Below, piece by piece: positions 1-7,056 of a stretch of DNA of 64,000 nucleotides (position 1 is its first letter; each line of letters begins with the position of its first letter). The notes beneath the pieces are model-generated. The model did no database searches, was not told the DNA's origin, and worked only from the letters and a program-made list of their open reading frames with translations. Source of the stretch: Candidatus Saccharimonadota bacterium (GTDB taxonomy: Bacteria; Patescibacteriota; Saccharimonadia; Saccharimonadales; Saccharimonadaceae); the NCBI GenBank assembly GCA_905373795.1, contig CAJPUO010000001.1, positions 186,001-250,000 of the forward strand, written 5' to 3'. Both the position numbers and the translations under genes were made by a program.

Positions 1-1
1 C

Positions 2-493
2 GCGCGGCGGGCGATTTGGACGGCATTTGGTATTATGCTGTTGGCAGTGGCAGCGTTTACGGTCGTGCGCTACATGCCGCCAGCCCCAGAGTATACCGCT
101 CAGGCGTCGTACGAAGCGGTCCTAGGGTTTTTCCCGAGGATAGTCGCAGCCAGCTTGGCAGCGTTTTTGACCGGCTCGTTCCTGAACTCATTTGTATTAG
201 CGAAGTTGAAAGTTAAAACGAAGGGCGAGAAGCTGTGGCTGCGGCTGATCGGCTCAACGTTTGTCGGCGAATTTTTCGACACTGTGGTGTTTGCTCTGGT
301 GGCTTTCGGCGGTATTCTTCAGGGTACAGGCATGCTGGTATATATTTTAATTGGCTGGCTGTTTAAGACCGGGGTGGAAGTCGTATGTTTACCAATTACC
401 TACCGCGTAATTGCCAAAATGAAACAGATTGAAAAAGTCGACACTTATGACAGTAAGACTGATTTTACACCCTTTAGGGTTGATTTGGATTAA
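2..493 (+). CDS. VUT-family (YhhQ-like) queuosine precursor transporter, 5' partial
   Basis: The reading frame is open to the left edge, so the N-terminus is missing; about 163 codons remain. The visible part has hydrophobic segments and the family region with SFLNSFVLAKLK followed by an FxGEFFDT stretch, typical of VUT/YhhQ proteins. These import queuosine precursors (preQ0/preQ1 or queuine) across the inner membrane for tRNA modification. This fits an organism that salvages rather than synthesises. The tail is polar and ends in TAA. Family assignment is fairly firm; substrate is inferred from the family. Confidence 0.8.
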   Translation, partial: ARRAIWTAFGIMLLAVAAFTVVRYMPPAPEYTAQASYEAVLGFFPRIVAASLAAFLTGSFLNSFVLAKLKVKTKGEKLWLRLIGSTFVGEFFDTVVFALVAFGGILQGTGMLVYILIGWLFKTGVEVVCLPITYRVIAKMKQIEKVDTYDSKTDFTPFRVDLD

Positions 494-550
494 AGATTAT
501 GAAAAGCCTATCCAGTGTCTTAGTTTATTAAGATTGCATATTTCGCGTTC

Positions 551-570
551 TGTAAAAGCCTCGTTTTACG
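551..570. terminator. Hairpin between convergent genes
   Basis: GTAAAA at 552-557 pairs with TTTTAC at 564-569 around a six-base loop. It lies between the convergent transporter and the minus-strand gene ending at 580, so it could act as a weak bidirectional terminator. No long U-run follows, so this is tentative. Confidence 0.3.
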
Positions 571-579
571 TAAGTTAGC

Positions 580-1164
580 TTATTCTTTATCATTGCTTTC
601 AGTGGTTGAGTTGTCTTTCTCATACGTCATCTCAAACGCACCTATATCAATAAGATACCTATCGTCGTTAATCTGACTTTCTACAATCATGCAATCAGCC
701 CCGCCTGTCTGTTTGCCGCCCCACGGTGCATCAATAATGATCTCCTGGCCAGCCGGGTTCTTTATGCACTTCACAATATTTTTAGGCAAATACCTTCCGT
801 CAGTAATCACGCCATTCTCATCCGTAAGCGGTTCATAGAGCTTTCTGAAATCATCAGCGCTTACAACATAGCGTTCACCCTTCTTGCCCGTAACAATTGC
901 ATCGCCAGGATTTGCCGTGTTAATCGTCTCTACTCGCTCTGTTCCGTCTTCTTCTGTAATAATAGTCTTTATCTTCTGAGTGGTATCTGAGAATTCAACC
1001 TCAACGGCCTTGCTAGGATCTTGGACTTTGCTGTATGTTTCTCGTATATTTGAAAAATCTAACGTAGATACGTCCAGATGAACCGGTCCGTTCTCTTTGC
1101 CAAGTTCAGCCCAAGCAGCGGCATCTGGATTTTTGCTGCCATTATGTTCATAATTTTGTGTCAT
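580..1164 (-). CDS. Hypothetical protein with a PGDYG-like segment
   Basis: A 194-residue acidic, soluble protein without signal peptide or membrane helix. Around residues 85-110 it has a segment NPGDAIVTGKKGERYVV followed by DDFRKLYEP. This resembles the PGDYG domain (GD-x-IVTG-xxGE-xY), a small domain of unknown biochemical role. The N-terminal half is rich in D, E and T. A GAGGAAG Shine-Dalgarno lies just upstream of the ATG. It is about 60 bases downstream of the orphan gene at 1228-1932 on the same strand, so the two may be co-transcribed. Function is not known. Confidence 0.6.
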   Translation of the reverse strand: MTQNYEHNGSKNPDAAAWAELGKENGPVHLDVSTLDFSNIRETYSKVQDPSKAVEVEFSDTTQKIKTIITEEDGTERVETINTANPGDAIVTGKKGERYVVSADDFRKLYEPLTDENGVITDGRYLPKNIVKCIKNPAGQEIIIDAPWGGKQTGGADCMIVESQINDDRYLIDIGAFEMTYEKDNSTTESNDKE

Positions 1165-1227
1165 GCTTGTCTCTTCCTCGTGTCTAGCAAAAAGTACATT
1201 GTAAACCTTATATTAATTGTTTTTTCT

Positions 1228-1932
1228 TTATTTGTCAAGTGAATCTTTACGGGTTAGTTTACATTCCGAAGATTTATATTTTTCAGCCATAGGTTCGTAT
1301 ATATGCCTAAAAAATAATTTGCCTATAGGCGTAGGTGCGGGTGTCGTACTTCGCACAGCGTCCCATACAACATCACCTTCGTTCATGGCAGAATAGAATA
1401 CTGCGGGGAGTATGTGTACAGGACCTTTTATTATGGGGCTGTCATATTCATCATGACTATTATCTATGTATAAATTATATTCCGAGAGATAGAAGAGCAG
1501 AGGATTAATATTTTTAAGTTCTGAGATAATACCGGCGAGCATTATCCAATCTATTTTATTAGAAAGGTATGCGTCCACTGCATAACCCATTGCCTCAGCT
1601 TGTCTCTCGTCGCTTTGTAGGTCTAGTTGAGATATAACCAACCCTCTCAGTTTTGACTTGTCTTTCTTGCTTAATTTATCAAACTCCTCCATTGTATTAT
1701 TTCCAGTCTTTAAACCCTGAAGGAATGATTTGAGGTATTCTTTTCTGTAGTGATTTTTTGCCGAGCTAAAAAGGCGAGCTGTCGTTATTACCAGTTTACC
1801 TGCGGGTAACGACTCGATGAAATCGGCTGATGTAGTGCCAGCAAATGATTCGAGAAATTTTATCGATGCTTTATCTAAAAAAGGCTCTGTTAAGTCTGCG
1901 AGGTTGTCCACGTCTGCTTTTTTATTTAACAT
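1228..1932 (-). CDS. Hypothetical protein, mostly helical
   Basis: A 234-residue protein not recognised. It is rich in K, E, S and L, has no clear signal peptide, and seems mostly alpha-helical in its first 150 residues, with a more mixed C-terminal half. The ATG lies six bases after a TACAAT -10 box, so its mRNA is probably leaderless. It is AT-rich relative to the neighbouring transporter and sits beside a decayed insertion sequence, which suggests acquired DNA. Confidence 0.55.
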   Translation of the reverse strand: MLNKKADVDNLADLTEPFLDKASIKFLESFAGTTSADFIESLPAGKLVITTARLFSSAKNHYRKEYLKSFLQGLKTGNNTMEEFDKLSKKDKSKLRGLVISQLDLQSDERQAEAMGYAVDAYLSNKIDWIMLAGIISELKNINPLLFYLSEYNLYIDNSHDEYDSPIIKGPVHILPAVFYSAMNEGDVVWDAVRSTTPAPTPIGKLFFRHIYEPMAEKYKSSECKLTRKDSLDK

Positions 1933-1938
1933 ATAGCT

Positions 1939-1944
1939 ATTGTA
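1939..1944 (-). promoter_or_regulatory. -10 box TACAAT, leaderless start of gene 1228-1932
   Basis: On the minus strand TACAAT is followed by six bases and then the ATG at 1932, the same geometry as many other starts in this window. Confidence 0.45.
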
Positions 1945-2058
1945 GTATAAGACTAAGATTTAATCGACTTATGATATTTCCGATCCCTTAACCTAAACCA
2001 GAACATCCCGTAGAATTAGGTTTGTAACAACAACTAATTCAGAAAGGGTTGTTCCGCT

Positions 2059-2859
2059 ATGTCTAGTGTAGCAGATATTCCGAGCGAAGCTCGGTGTAAG
2101 CAGCTCGTGTACGAGCTGGTGACAAAACAAAAACTCATGAGTGCGGCCAGCGCATTGCTTGGAGATATGGACGAGACTATGGCTGGTGCCGAGCCTGCCG
2201 CATGAAGATTCGTCCGAAAGCTAGAACATGGTTCCGCGGCAGTAAGCTACGCTACCGGCAGCTCTTTTGTTTGCTTATGGCTTGGCAAGCACGCCGAGAG
2301 TCCTGGTAGTGTTCGTATAGCAACAGGACTAAGCTATACCACCATCCATCGGTGGTATGCCCGCTTTCGCCAGCACCTGCCGCCAGACGGCGGTGAACTG
2401 CTTTCTGGCGTGGTTGCTGTCGATGAAGCGTGGTTCGGTAAGCAGTGTCATAGTAAACGCGGCAAGCAAACCATTGTCATGGGCGGCATAGAAGTAGACA
2501 CCAGACGCTTGAGGCTGCAAATTATCCCCGACACTGAGCAAGATAGCATTGAATTGTTTCTTGAGACATGGGTAGCTAGAGGCAGCCATCTTATCACGGA
2601 TGCTCATGCGAGTTACAATGGCGTGGAGTGGCTTGGCTACTCTCGAGAAGCCTACAACCACTCGATGGGACACTTTGGCATGAGTAACCACATTGAGTGC
2701 ATCTGGAGCGCTATGAAGCGTCACCTGAGAAAACTCTATGGCTGCGTTCCAGCCCGCCATCTAGCCCCATTCCTCCGCGAATGGGAGGCTAGGCACAACC
2801 AGCGGGAACTCTTCGAGTCTCCGCTGACATACCTAAGAGCTACGATTGTGACGGATTAG
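2059..2859 (+). pseudogene. IS1595-type transposase, frameshifted twice
   Basis: Homologous-looking sequence is spread over two frames. The first part, from ATG 2059, is in one frame. A zinc-ribbon segment (WCRACRMKIRPKARTWF, about 2184-2235) is in another frame. From about 2296 the original frame resumes and runs to the TAG at 2859. The last part has the DDE-type core: VAVDEAWFGKQ (first D), LITDAHASY (second D) and a HIECIWSAMKRHL segment carrying an acidic residue. It therefore needs a -1 and a compensating +1 shift and is most likely inactive. Bases 2032-2039 (AACTAATT region) and 2854-2862 share a short inverted match, too short to call ends. Confidence 0.75.
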
Positions 2860-2947
2860 TTGAGGGGATTAATAAGTCTATCCGCTAGATAAGTGAATCA
2901 ATATAATGTACACTTAATAAAGAACTGATTACGAGGATACGGATTTA

Positions 2948-3439
2948 GTGCAAACATTCACCCAAAAATACGCCATTGTTCAGTTTTTTGACGATACTTA
3001 TGAAGGCTATGAGTATTCGTCTGATAGTTGGCCGCTTCACTCTACAATCGTGGATACATTTGCTATTACTTGGTCAGTCGATGAGATGGTTAATCAATTG
3101 GAAGAAGTCCTGAAAGATCATGCTATCGCCAAATCAGAGGCAGGTGACGATAGGTTATTTGGCGAGAATAGGCAGATCCGAGTAGTATTACTCAACCGTT
3201 CAAGCAGCTTGATTAAGCTCCATCAAGACATCTTGACTGTACTTGAAAAGGGTGGTCTCAAGCTTAACGATCCACAATTTGCTCGCGATGGATTTCTTCC
3301 ACACGCAACTGTCCAGAGGCACACACGACTTAATAAAGGTGATAAAGTACAATTTACCGCCTTGAGCATTGTAGATATGTTTCCGAACAAAGATCCATGC
3401 AAACGTAGGGTGCTTAAAACCATTACAATTGGTGGTTAG
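2948..3439 (+). CDS. 2H phosphoesterase / 2'-5' RNA ligase family protein
   Basis: A 163-residue protein with two HxT motifs, H31-S-T and H119-A-T, the hallmark of the 2H phosphoesterase superfamily. Such enzymes cleave or form 2'-5' or cyclic phosphodiester bonds in RNA or nucleotides. Starts at GTG 2948. It stands alone between a decayed transposase and a gene-poor stretch, so its role cannot be read from context. The fold is well supported by motif spacing; the substrate is unknown. Confidence 0.75.
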   Translation: MQTFTQKYAIVQFFDDTYEGYEYSSDSWPLHSTIVDTFAITWSVDEMVNQLEEVLKDHAIAKSEAGDDRLFGENRQIRVVLLNRSSSLIKLHQDILTVLEKGGLKLNDPQFARDGFLPHATVQRHTRLNKGDKVQFTALSIVDMFPNKDPCKRRVLKTITIGG

Positions 3440-3880
3440 TCATACTTCTTGAAACGAGTATTTTACTATTTACCTACTATGTGATTGTATTGATTTTGCC
3501 AAAAACATGATCAAGAATAATAACCAGAGGGCTGGTGTTGCTAGGAGTGGTCATGTAAAAGAACCCCTATATTAGCGAGTGCAGATTGATGATCTGACAC
3601 GATGACCTTTGGAGCTAATGTAAATACTTAGTTTATCTAGAGATGAAGAATAGCCTCAGAGAAGATCTCTGCCAAAATGAATTTCCGCACTTTAAAAGAG
3701 TAGATTATAACTCACTCGAAACGATAAGGTTTTGATAGTAAGGCGAGTCCTTGAGGGTAACCTCCAACAAAGACTGTTGTCTTGGACGTTGCTCGGTCCG
3801 AAACAAAGGCAGGTTACTGTGCGTGGGTGTATCTCTTTCTTGATCAGAAGAGAGGCTTGTGAGATTGATTTTCCTCATAG
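3440..3880. other. Gene-poor stretch with no recognisable gene
   Basis: No convincing coding sequence is visible. A 30-codon ORF (3643-3735) and other longer frames have no recognisable protein character. A small hairpin with GAGA/TCTC arms lies at about 3658-3670. It reads like decayed DNA between an insertion sequence and further gene remnants. Confidence 0.4.
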
Positions 3881-4036
3881 CAAGCTGAGCCTCTTGCGGT
3901 ACAGAGTGGCTCGGCGCAGCAGCCAGCCACGAATACCGCGCCGCAGGCTAATAAACCAGCGGCGAATCGACAAAAAGCAGCGCCTACCTCCTCGGGCGCT
4001 GTTTTTTCATGTAGCAATTTCCCCCACACCAAATAA
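3881..4036 (+). pseudogene. 3' remnant of an A/Q/P-rich secreted-type protein
   Basis: After an in-frame stop at 3878 this frame encodes about 51 residues. They include a low-complexity linker rich in Ala, Gln, Pro and Asn (QQPATNTAPQANKPAAN) and then KAAPTSSGAVFSCSNFPHTK. Such linkers are common in secreted CPR proteins. No start codon is apparent, so it is best read as the tail of a lost gene. A terminator hairpin overlaps its end. Confidence 0.3.
3978..4007 (+). terminator. Intrinsic terminator
   Basis: CAGCGCC (3978-3984) pairs with GGCGCTG (3995-4001) around a ten-base loop, followed by six T residues. It overlaps the end of the gene remnant, consistent with it once terminating that transcript. 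Confidence 0.65.
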
Positions 4037-4119
4037 CTAACACTCGCCCCGAGCGACCTTACAGTAAAATTACAGATTGTTTCATTATCATATAACTATC
4101 ATTAACAGAAAGGATGATC

Positions 4120-4391
4120 ATGAACAAAGTGCAAGTAAACGAAATTAGTTTAACCACCAACGAAGCGCTGGTATTGCAGCAAGTCTACGAAGACGGCAGC
4201 GATGATGCAGCCATGCTGGCAGCGCAAATGGTTATGCCGCGCTGGACAGGGATGTGTGTGCTGCGGATTTGCGGCGTAAAGGACTGATGGCAATCGACCA
4301 GGCCCATGGTGACGCCTGGGTGCGACTAACCACGCGCGGCAAACGGCTGGTGCAGCGAATTTGGCTGGAGGCGCAGGCGATAGTATACTAA
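4120..4391 (+). pseudogene. Small winged-helix-like protein, frameshifted
   Basis: It starts at ATG 4120 behind an AAAGGA Shine-Dalgarno and reads about 37 codons (MNKVQVNEISLTTNEALVL...). It then has to switch frame near 4228-4232 to continue as YAALDRDVCAADLRRKGLM and LTTRGKRLVQRIW, ending at TAA 4391. The pattern LxxxLRRKGL plus LTxxGKRL is typical of MarR-like or other winged-helix domains. The unshifted frame stops at 4287. Probably an inactivated small regulator, though a sequencing indel would look the same. Confidence 0.5.
4384..4389 (+). promoter_or_regulatory. -10 box TATACT for the DUF1697 gene
   Basis: TATACT lies seven bases before ATG 4397, overlapping the last codons of the upstream pseudogene. 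No Shine-Dalgarno is present, so a leaderless start is likely. Confidence 0.5.
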
Positions 4392-4396
4392 AGAGT

Positions 4397-4930
4397 ATGA
4401 GATATATCCTGTTGCTCCGGGGTATCAATGTTGGCGGTAAAAATAAAGTCTCCATGAACGACCTCACGGCAAGTCTCGAAGATTTGGGATATCAACATGT
4501 CGTTACGTATATCAATAGCGGTAATGTCATATTTGACACTGATGATGACCCAACGACAATAAAAGATAATATTGCTATCGTATTAGGGCGTTTTCCATTT
4601 ACTATCAAACACGTCATTTTGACGAAAGATGAGTATTTAGGCGAAGTATCAAATCTGCCGGAATGGTGGCATCAGCCTCTGGCGCGAAAAGATGTATTGT
4701 TCTATACCGATGATGTTGACCCTGAGGATATAAAAGACAGAATAAGCAGAATGCCGCTTCATGATGAGATCGTTCATTTTGGCAAAAAGGCGATATTTTG
4801 GGGTAAATATACGGAGAAAGAATTTTTGCGTACCTCATACCATAAGTTACTAATGAAAGAAAAGTTTTACCCACTAATTACCATCCGTAGTGGGCGAACA
4901 TTTGACAGATTAGGCGAGATACTTGGGTAG
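4397..4930 (+). CDS. DUF1697 family protein
   Basis: A 177-residue soluble protein beginning MRYILLLRGINVGGKNKV, the characteristic opening of DUF1697 proteins. SGNVIF and FGKKAIFWGKY follow later, as expected. A GTG/TTG-type start further upstream is possible but would overlap the previous remnant, and ATG 4397 matches the family's N-terminus. The molecular role of DUF1697 is not established. Confidence 0.85.
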   Translation: MRYILLLRGINVGGKNKVSMNDLTASLEDLGYQHVVTYINSGNVIFDTDDDPTTIKDNIAIVLGRFPFTIKHVILTKDEYLGEVSNLPEWWHQPLARKDVLFYTDDVDPEDIKDRISRMPLHDEIVHFGKKAIFWGKYTEKEFLRTSYHKLLMKEKFYPLITIRSGRTFDRLGEILG

Positions 4931-4958
4931 GGTGTGCGGATTTTACAGATTGAGCAGT

Positions 4959-5233
4959 ATGAGTAGAGATAACACAAAAGCAGTAATTTTTGATGATGAC
5001 GGCACGCTTTGGCGGCCTACTGGCGCGGATAAAAATTCTCGGCCAGATAGTATCTATAAAGGTGATCAGGTTGAGAAACATAGCCATAACAACTTAAGCT
5101 TAGTCGATGGCGTGTATGATTTCCTGAAAAATCTTCGGGCTTGCGGATATAAAATATTTATTGTTTCAGCCCACTTTCGTTCCGGGCTCAGGGGGCACTT
5201 GAAGATTTGAAAGCTACGAAATTATTACATTAG
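4959..5233 (+). pseudogene. HAD-family hydrolase fragment, frameshifted and truncated
   Basis: From ATG 4959 the frame encodes KAVIFDDDGTLWRPTG, which is HAD motif I (DxDGT). It continues to KIFIVSAHF (motif II region, Ser present), then loses frame near 5172-5180. In the next frame FRAQGALEDLKATKLLH continues naturally and stops at 5231-5233. The rest of a HAD domain (motif III Lys and motif IV Asp pair) is absent. Probably non-functional; its end abuts the promoter region of the restriction operon, suggesting an insertion scar. Confidence 0.6.
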
Positions 5234-5273
5234 TACCAATTCTTTGGTAATATTATAAATGTTATGAGTAACA
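5234..5273 (+). promoter_or_regulatory. Inverted repeats and -10 box before the RM controller gene
   Basis: A perfect palindrome TACCAATTCTTTGGTA (5234-5249) is followed by TATTAT (5251-5256, candidate -10). A second repeat, TGTTA-TGAG-TAACA, lies at 5260-5273. Paired palindromes directly upstream of a small HTH gene at the head of an RM operon resemble the C-box arrangement of controller proteins. This is inferred from position only. Confidence 0.45.
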
Positions 5274-5299
5274 ATGTTTTCATGCTACCCATACACTAA
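5264..5299 (+). CDS. Possible 11-residue leader ORF
   Basis: ATG 5264 lies seven bases after TATTAT and opens an 11-codon ORF ending at TAA 5297-5299, eight bases before the HTH start. It could be a leaderless mini-ORF giving translational coupling, or chance. Confidence 0.2.
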   Translation: MSNNVFMLPIH

Positions 5300-5307
5300 T
5301 ATTATTT

Positions 5308-5505
5308 ATGATAAAATTAACCAAGCTTAAGCAATTACGAGAACAAAAAGGACTATCTCAAGAGAAATTTGCGCGTATTGCGGATGTTTCAAATAATACC
5401 GTCGTCAATATTGAGTCTAGTAAACAAACGAATCCAACAATAGAGACAGTTTCTAAAATAGCAAAAGCACTTGAGGTTAAGATTGAGGAGTTGTTTAGTG
5501 AATAG
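5308..5505 (+). CDS. XRE-family HTH regulator, probable RM controller protein
   Basis: A 65-residue protein made only of a helix-turn-helix domain: LREQKGLSQEKFARIADVS followed by NNTVVNIE, then the usual TIETVSKIAKALEV closing helices. This length and position, first in an RM operon and overlapping the methyltransferase start by eight bases, match controller (C) proteins that delay endonuclease expression. Palindromes upstream suggest autoregulation. The HTH call is firm; the controller role is inferred. Confidence 0.85.
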   Translation: MIKLTKLKQLREQKGLSQEKFARIADVSNNTVVNIESSKQTNPTIETVSKIAKALEVKIEELFSE

Positions 5506-6343
5506 CCCCGAAGTACAAACAACACTTGTTATTGGCGACTGTCTAGAGGAATTAAAAAAACTAGAAGCCAAGACGGTTAATCTGATTGTTACCTCACCGC
5601 CTTACGCTGACCAGCGTACTGGTACTTATGGCGGTATAAAACCCGACAAATATGTTGAATGGTTCACCCCAATCGCGGCGGAATTGAAACGCGTATTAAA
5701 AGATGATGGTACATTTATTCTCAATATCAAAGAGCGCGTCGCAAACGGCGAGAGACATACCTATGTTATAGAACTTATACAAGCTTTGCGTGAGCAAGGC
5801 TGGCTGTGGACGGAAGAGTTTATTTGGCATAAAAAGAATAGCCATCCCGGTAAATGGCCTAATAGATTTCGGGATAGTTGGGAGCGGCTCTTACAGTTCA
5901 ATCTCGATCGAAAATTTGCCATGTATCAAGAAGCTGTCATGGTGCCTATCGGCGATTGGAGTAAAACGCGATTAAAAAACCTAAGCGAGACCGATAAGCG
6001 ACGAGATAACTCAAAAGTTGGTAGTGGATTTGGTAAAAATATATCAAATTGGGTGGGTCGTGACATGGTGTATCCAAGTAATGTTCTCTATCTTGCTCCA
6101 GAGTCTGGTAACAAAAATCATAGCGCTGTTTTTCCAGAAAGTTTACCAGAGTGGTTCATTAAATTATTCACTAAAGAAGGCGACTTGGTGCTTGACCCCT
6201 TTGTCGGCTCCGGGACTACTAGTGCAGTCGCCAAGCAATTGAAGCGTAATAGTATTGGTATAGATTTAATGCAAGAATATATAGATTATGCAAAGGAAAG
6301 GATCGAAAAAATAGATGACAAACAACTTTCAATTGGATTATAA
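5498..6343 (+). CDS. Type II DNA methyltransferase (beta-class, N4-C or N6-A)
   Basis: A 281-residue methyltransferase. Motif IV TSPPY is near residue 32 and the AdoMet-binding motif DPFVGSGTT lies near the C-terminus, so the order is beta class. SPPY is most common in N4-cytosine enzymes, so m4C is favoured but not certain. GTG 5498 is chosen because it overlaps the upstream stop, has a GAGGAG Shine-Dalgarno inside the HTH gene, and puts motif IV at the usual distance. It should protect host DNA from the endonuclease encoded directly downstream, which it overlaps by 29 bases. Confidence 0.9.
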   Translation: MNSPEVQTTLVIGDCLEELKKLEAKTVNLIVTSPPYADQRTGTYGGIKPDKYVEWFTPIAAELKRVLKDDGTFILNIKERVANGERHTYVIELIQALREQGWLWTEEFIWHKKNSHPGKWPNRFRDSWERLLQFNLDRKFAMYQEAVMVPIGDWSKTRLKNLSETDKRRDNSKVGSGFGKNISNWVGRDMVYPSNVLYLAPESGNKNHSAVFPESLPEWFIKLFTKEGDLVLDPFVGSGTTSAVAKQLKRNSIGIDLMQEYIDYAKERIEKIDDKQLSIGL

Positions 6344-7055
6344 AACTCTCTCAAAGTTTATAACGGCAAACTTGGTTGAACCATTTTATAAGGATCGGTT
6401 TGATAAACTAGATGAAGTGCGTTTAATGTCAGTTTTACGACGGAAAAATCCGTATCTATTTAAGACAAAGAACGTGCAAACTGCCGAACAGCTTGTCCGA
6501 CAAATTCTTGATGCATATCTTTCATCCCGCGAAGAAACTGTCTTTGGAACATATCTTGAACAACTTTCCATTCATGTCTGCGGTTTAGTGTATGGCGGGC
6601 GCAAGTCTGCTGCTGAAGGAATTGACATGGAATTTGAAAAAGACGGAAATTATTATCTTGTTGCTATCAAAAGCGGTCCGAATTGGGCAAATAGTAGTCA
6701 GATAAGTAGAATGAAGACTAATTTTCGAACAGCGAAACGTGTTCTCGGCACAAATAACCGAAGGCAAAATGTCATTGCTGTTAATGGGTGTTGCTACGGT
6801 AAAGATAACAATCCTGACAAGGGTGAATATTTGAAATTGTGCGGCCAGCGTTATTGGGAGTTTATAGCTGGAGACAGCAATTTATATCTTGAAATGATTA
6901 AACCACTTGGTCGGCAAGTCAAAGAAAAAGACGAGCAATTCGAAGAGCGTTACGTTCAAAAAGTCAACGAGATGACACAGCAAATGCTCAATGAGTTTTG
7001 TAAAGATGGACTTATCGACTGGGAAAAATTAGTTAAGTTTAATTCTGGAAAGTAG
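6315..7055 (+). CDS. PmeII-like type II restriction endonuclease
   Basis: A 246-residue protein with the features of the PmeII-type endonuclease family: NPYLFKTKN near residue 45, GGRKSAAEGID and VAIKSGPNWANSSQ in the middle, and NGCCYGK later. The likely catalytic core is D (of GID) with the IKSG lysine, a PD-(D/E)xK variant in which the acidic residue before K is Ile. ATG 6315 has an AAAGGAAAGGA upstream and overlaps the methyltransferase end, so expression is coupled. Target sequence cannot be predicted from the protein alone. Confidence 0.75.
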   Translation: MTNNFQLDYKTLSKFITANLVEPFYKDRFDKLDEVRLMSVLRRKNPYLFKTKNVQTAEQLVRQILDAYLSSREETVFGTYLEQLSIHVCGLVYGGRKSAAEGIDMEFEKDGNYYLVAIKSGPNWANSSQISRMKTNFRTAKRVLGTNNRRQNVIAVNGCCYGKDNNPDKGEYLKLCGQRYWEFIAGDSNLYLEMIKPLGRQVKEKDEQFEERYVQKVNEMTQQMLNEFCKDGLIDWEKLVKFNSGK

Positions 7056-7056
7056 C

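Noticed and set aside
2031..2862. CAACTAAT / ATTAGTTG as terminal inverted repeats of the IS
   Set aside because: Only about eight bases match and one copy overlaps the stop codon; without target-site duplications it cannot be supported.
3643..3735. 30-codon ORF starting MKNSLREDL
   Set aside because: No ribosome site, no recognisable family, and it lies in decayed DNA.
3732..4040. 102-codon plus-strand ORF and the overlapping minus-strand ORF 3844-4032
   Set aside because: Arg-rich or low-complexity products without protein-like patterns; the remnant in the third frame explains the composition better.
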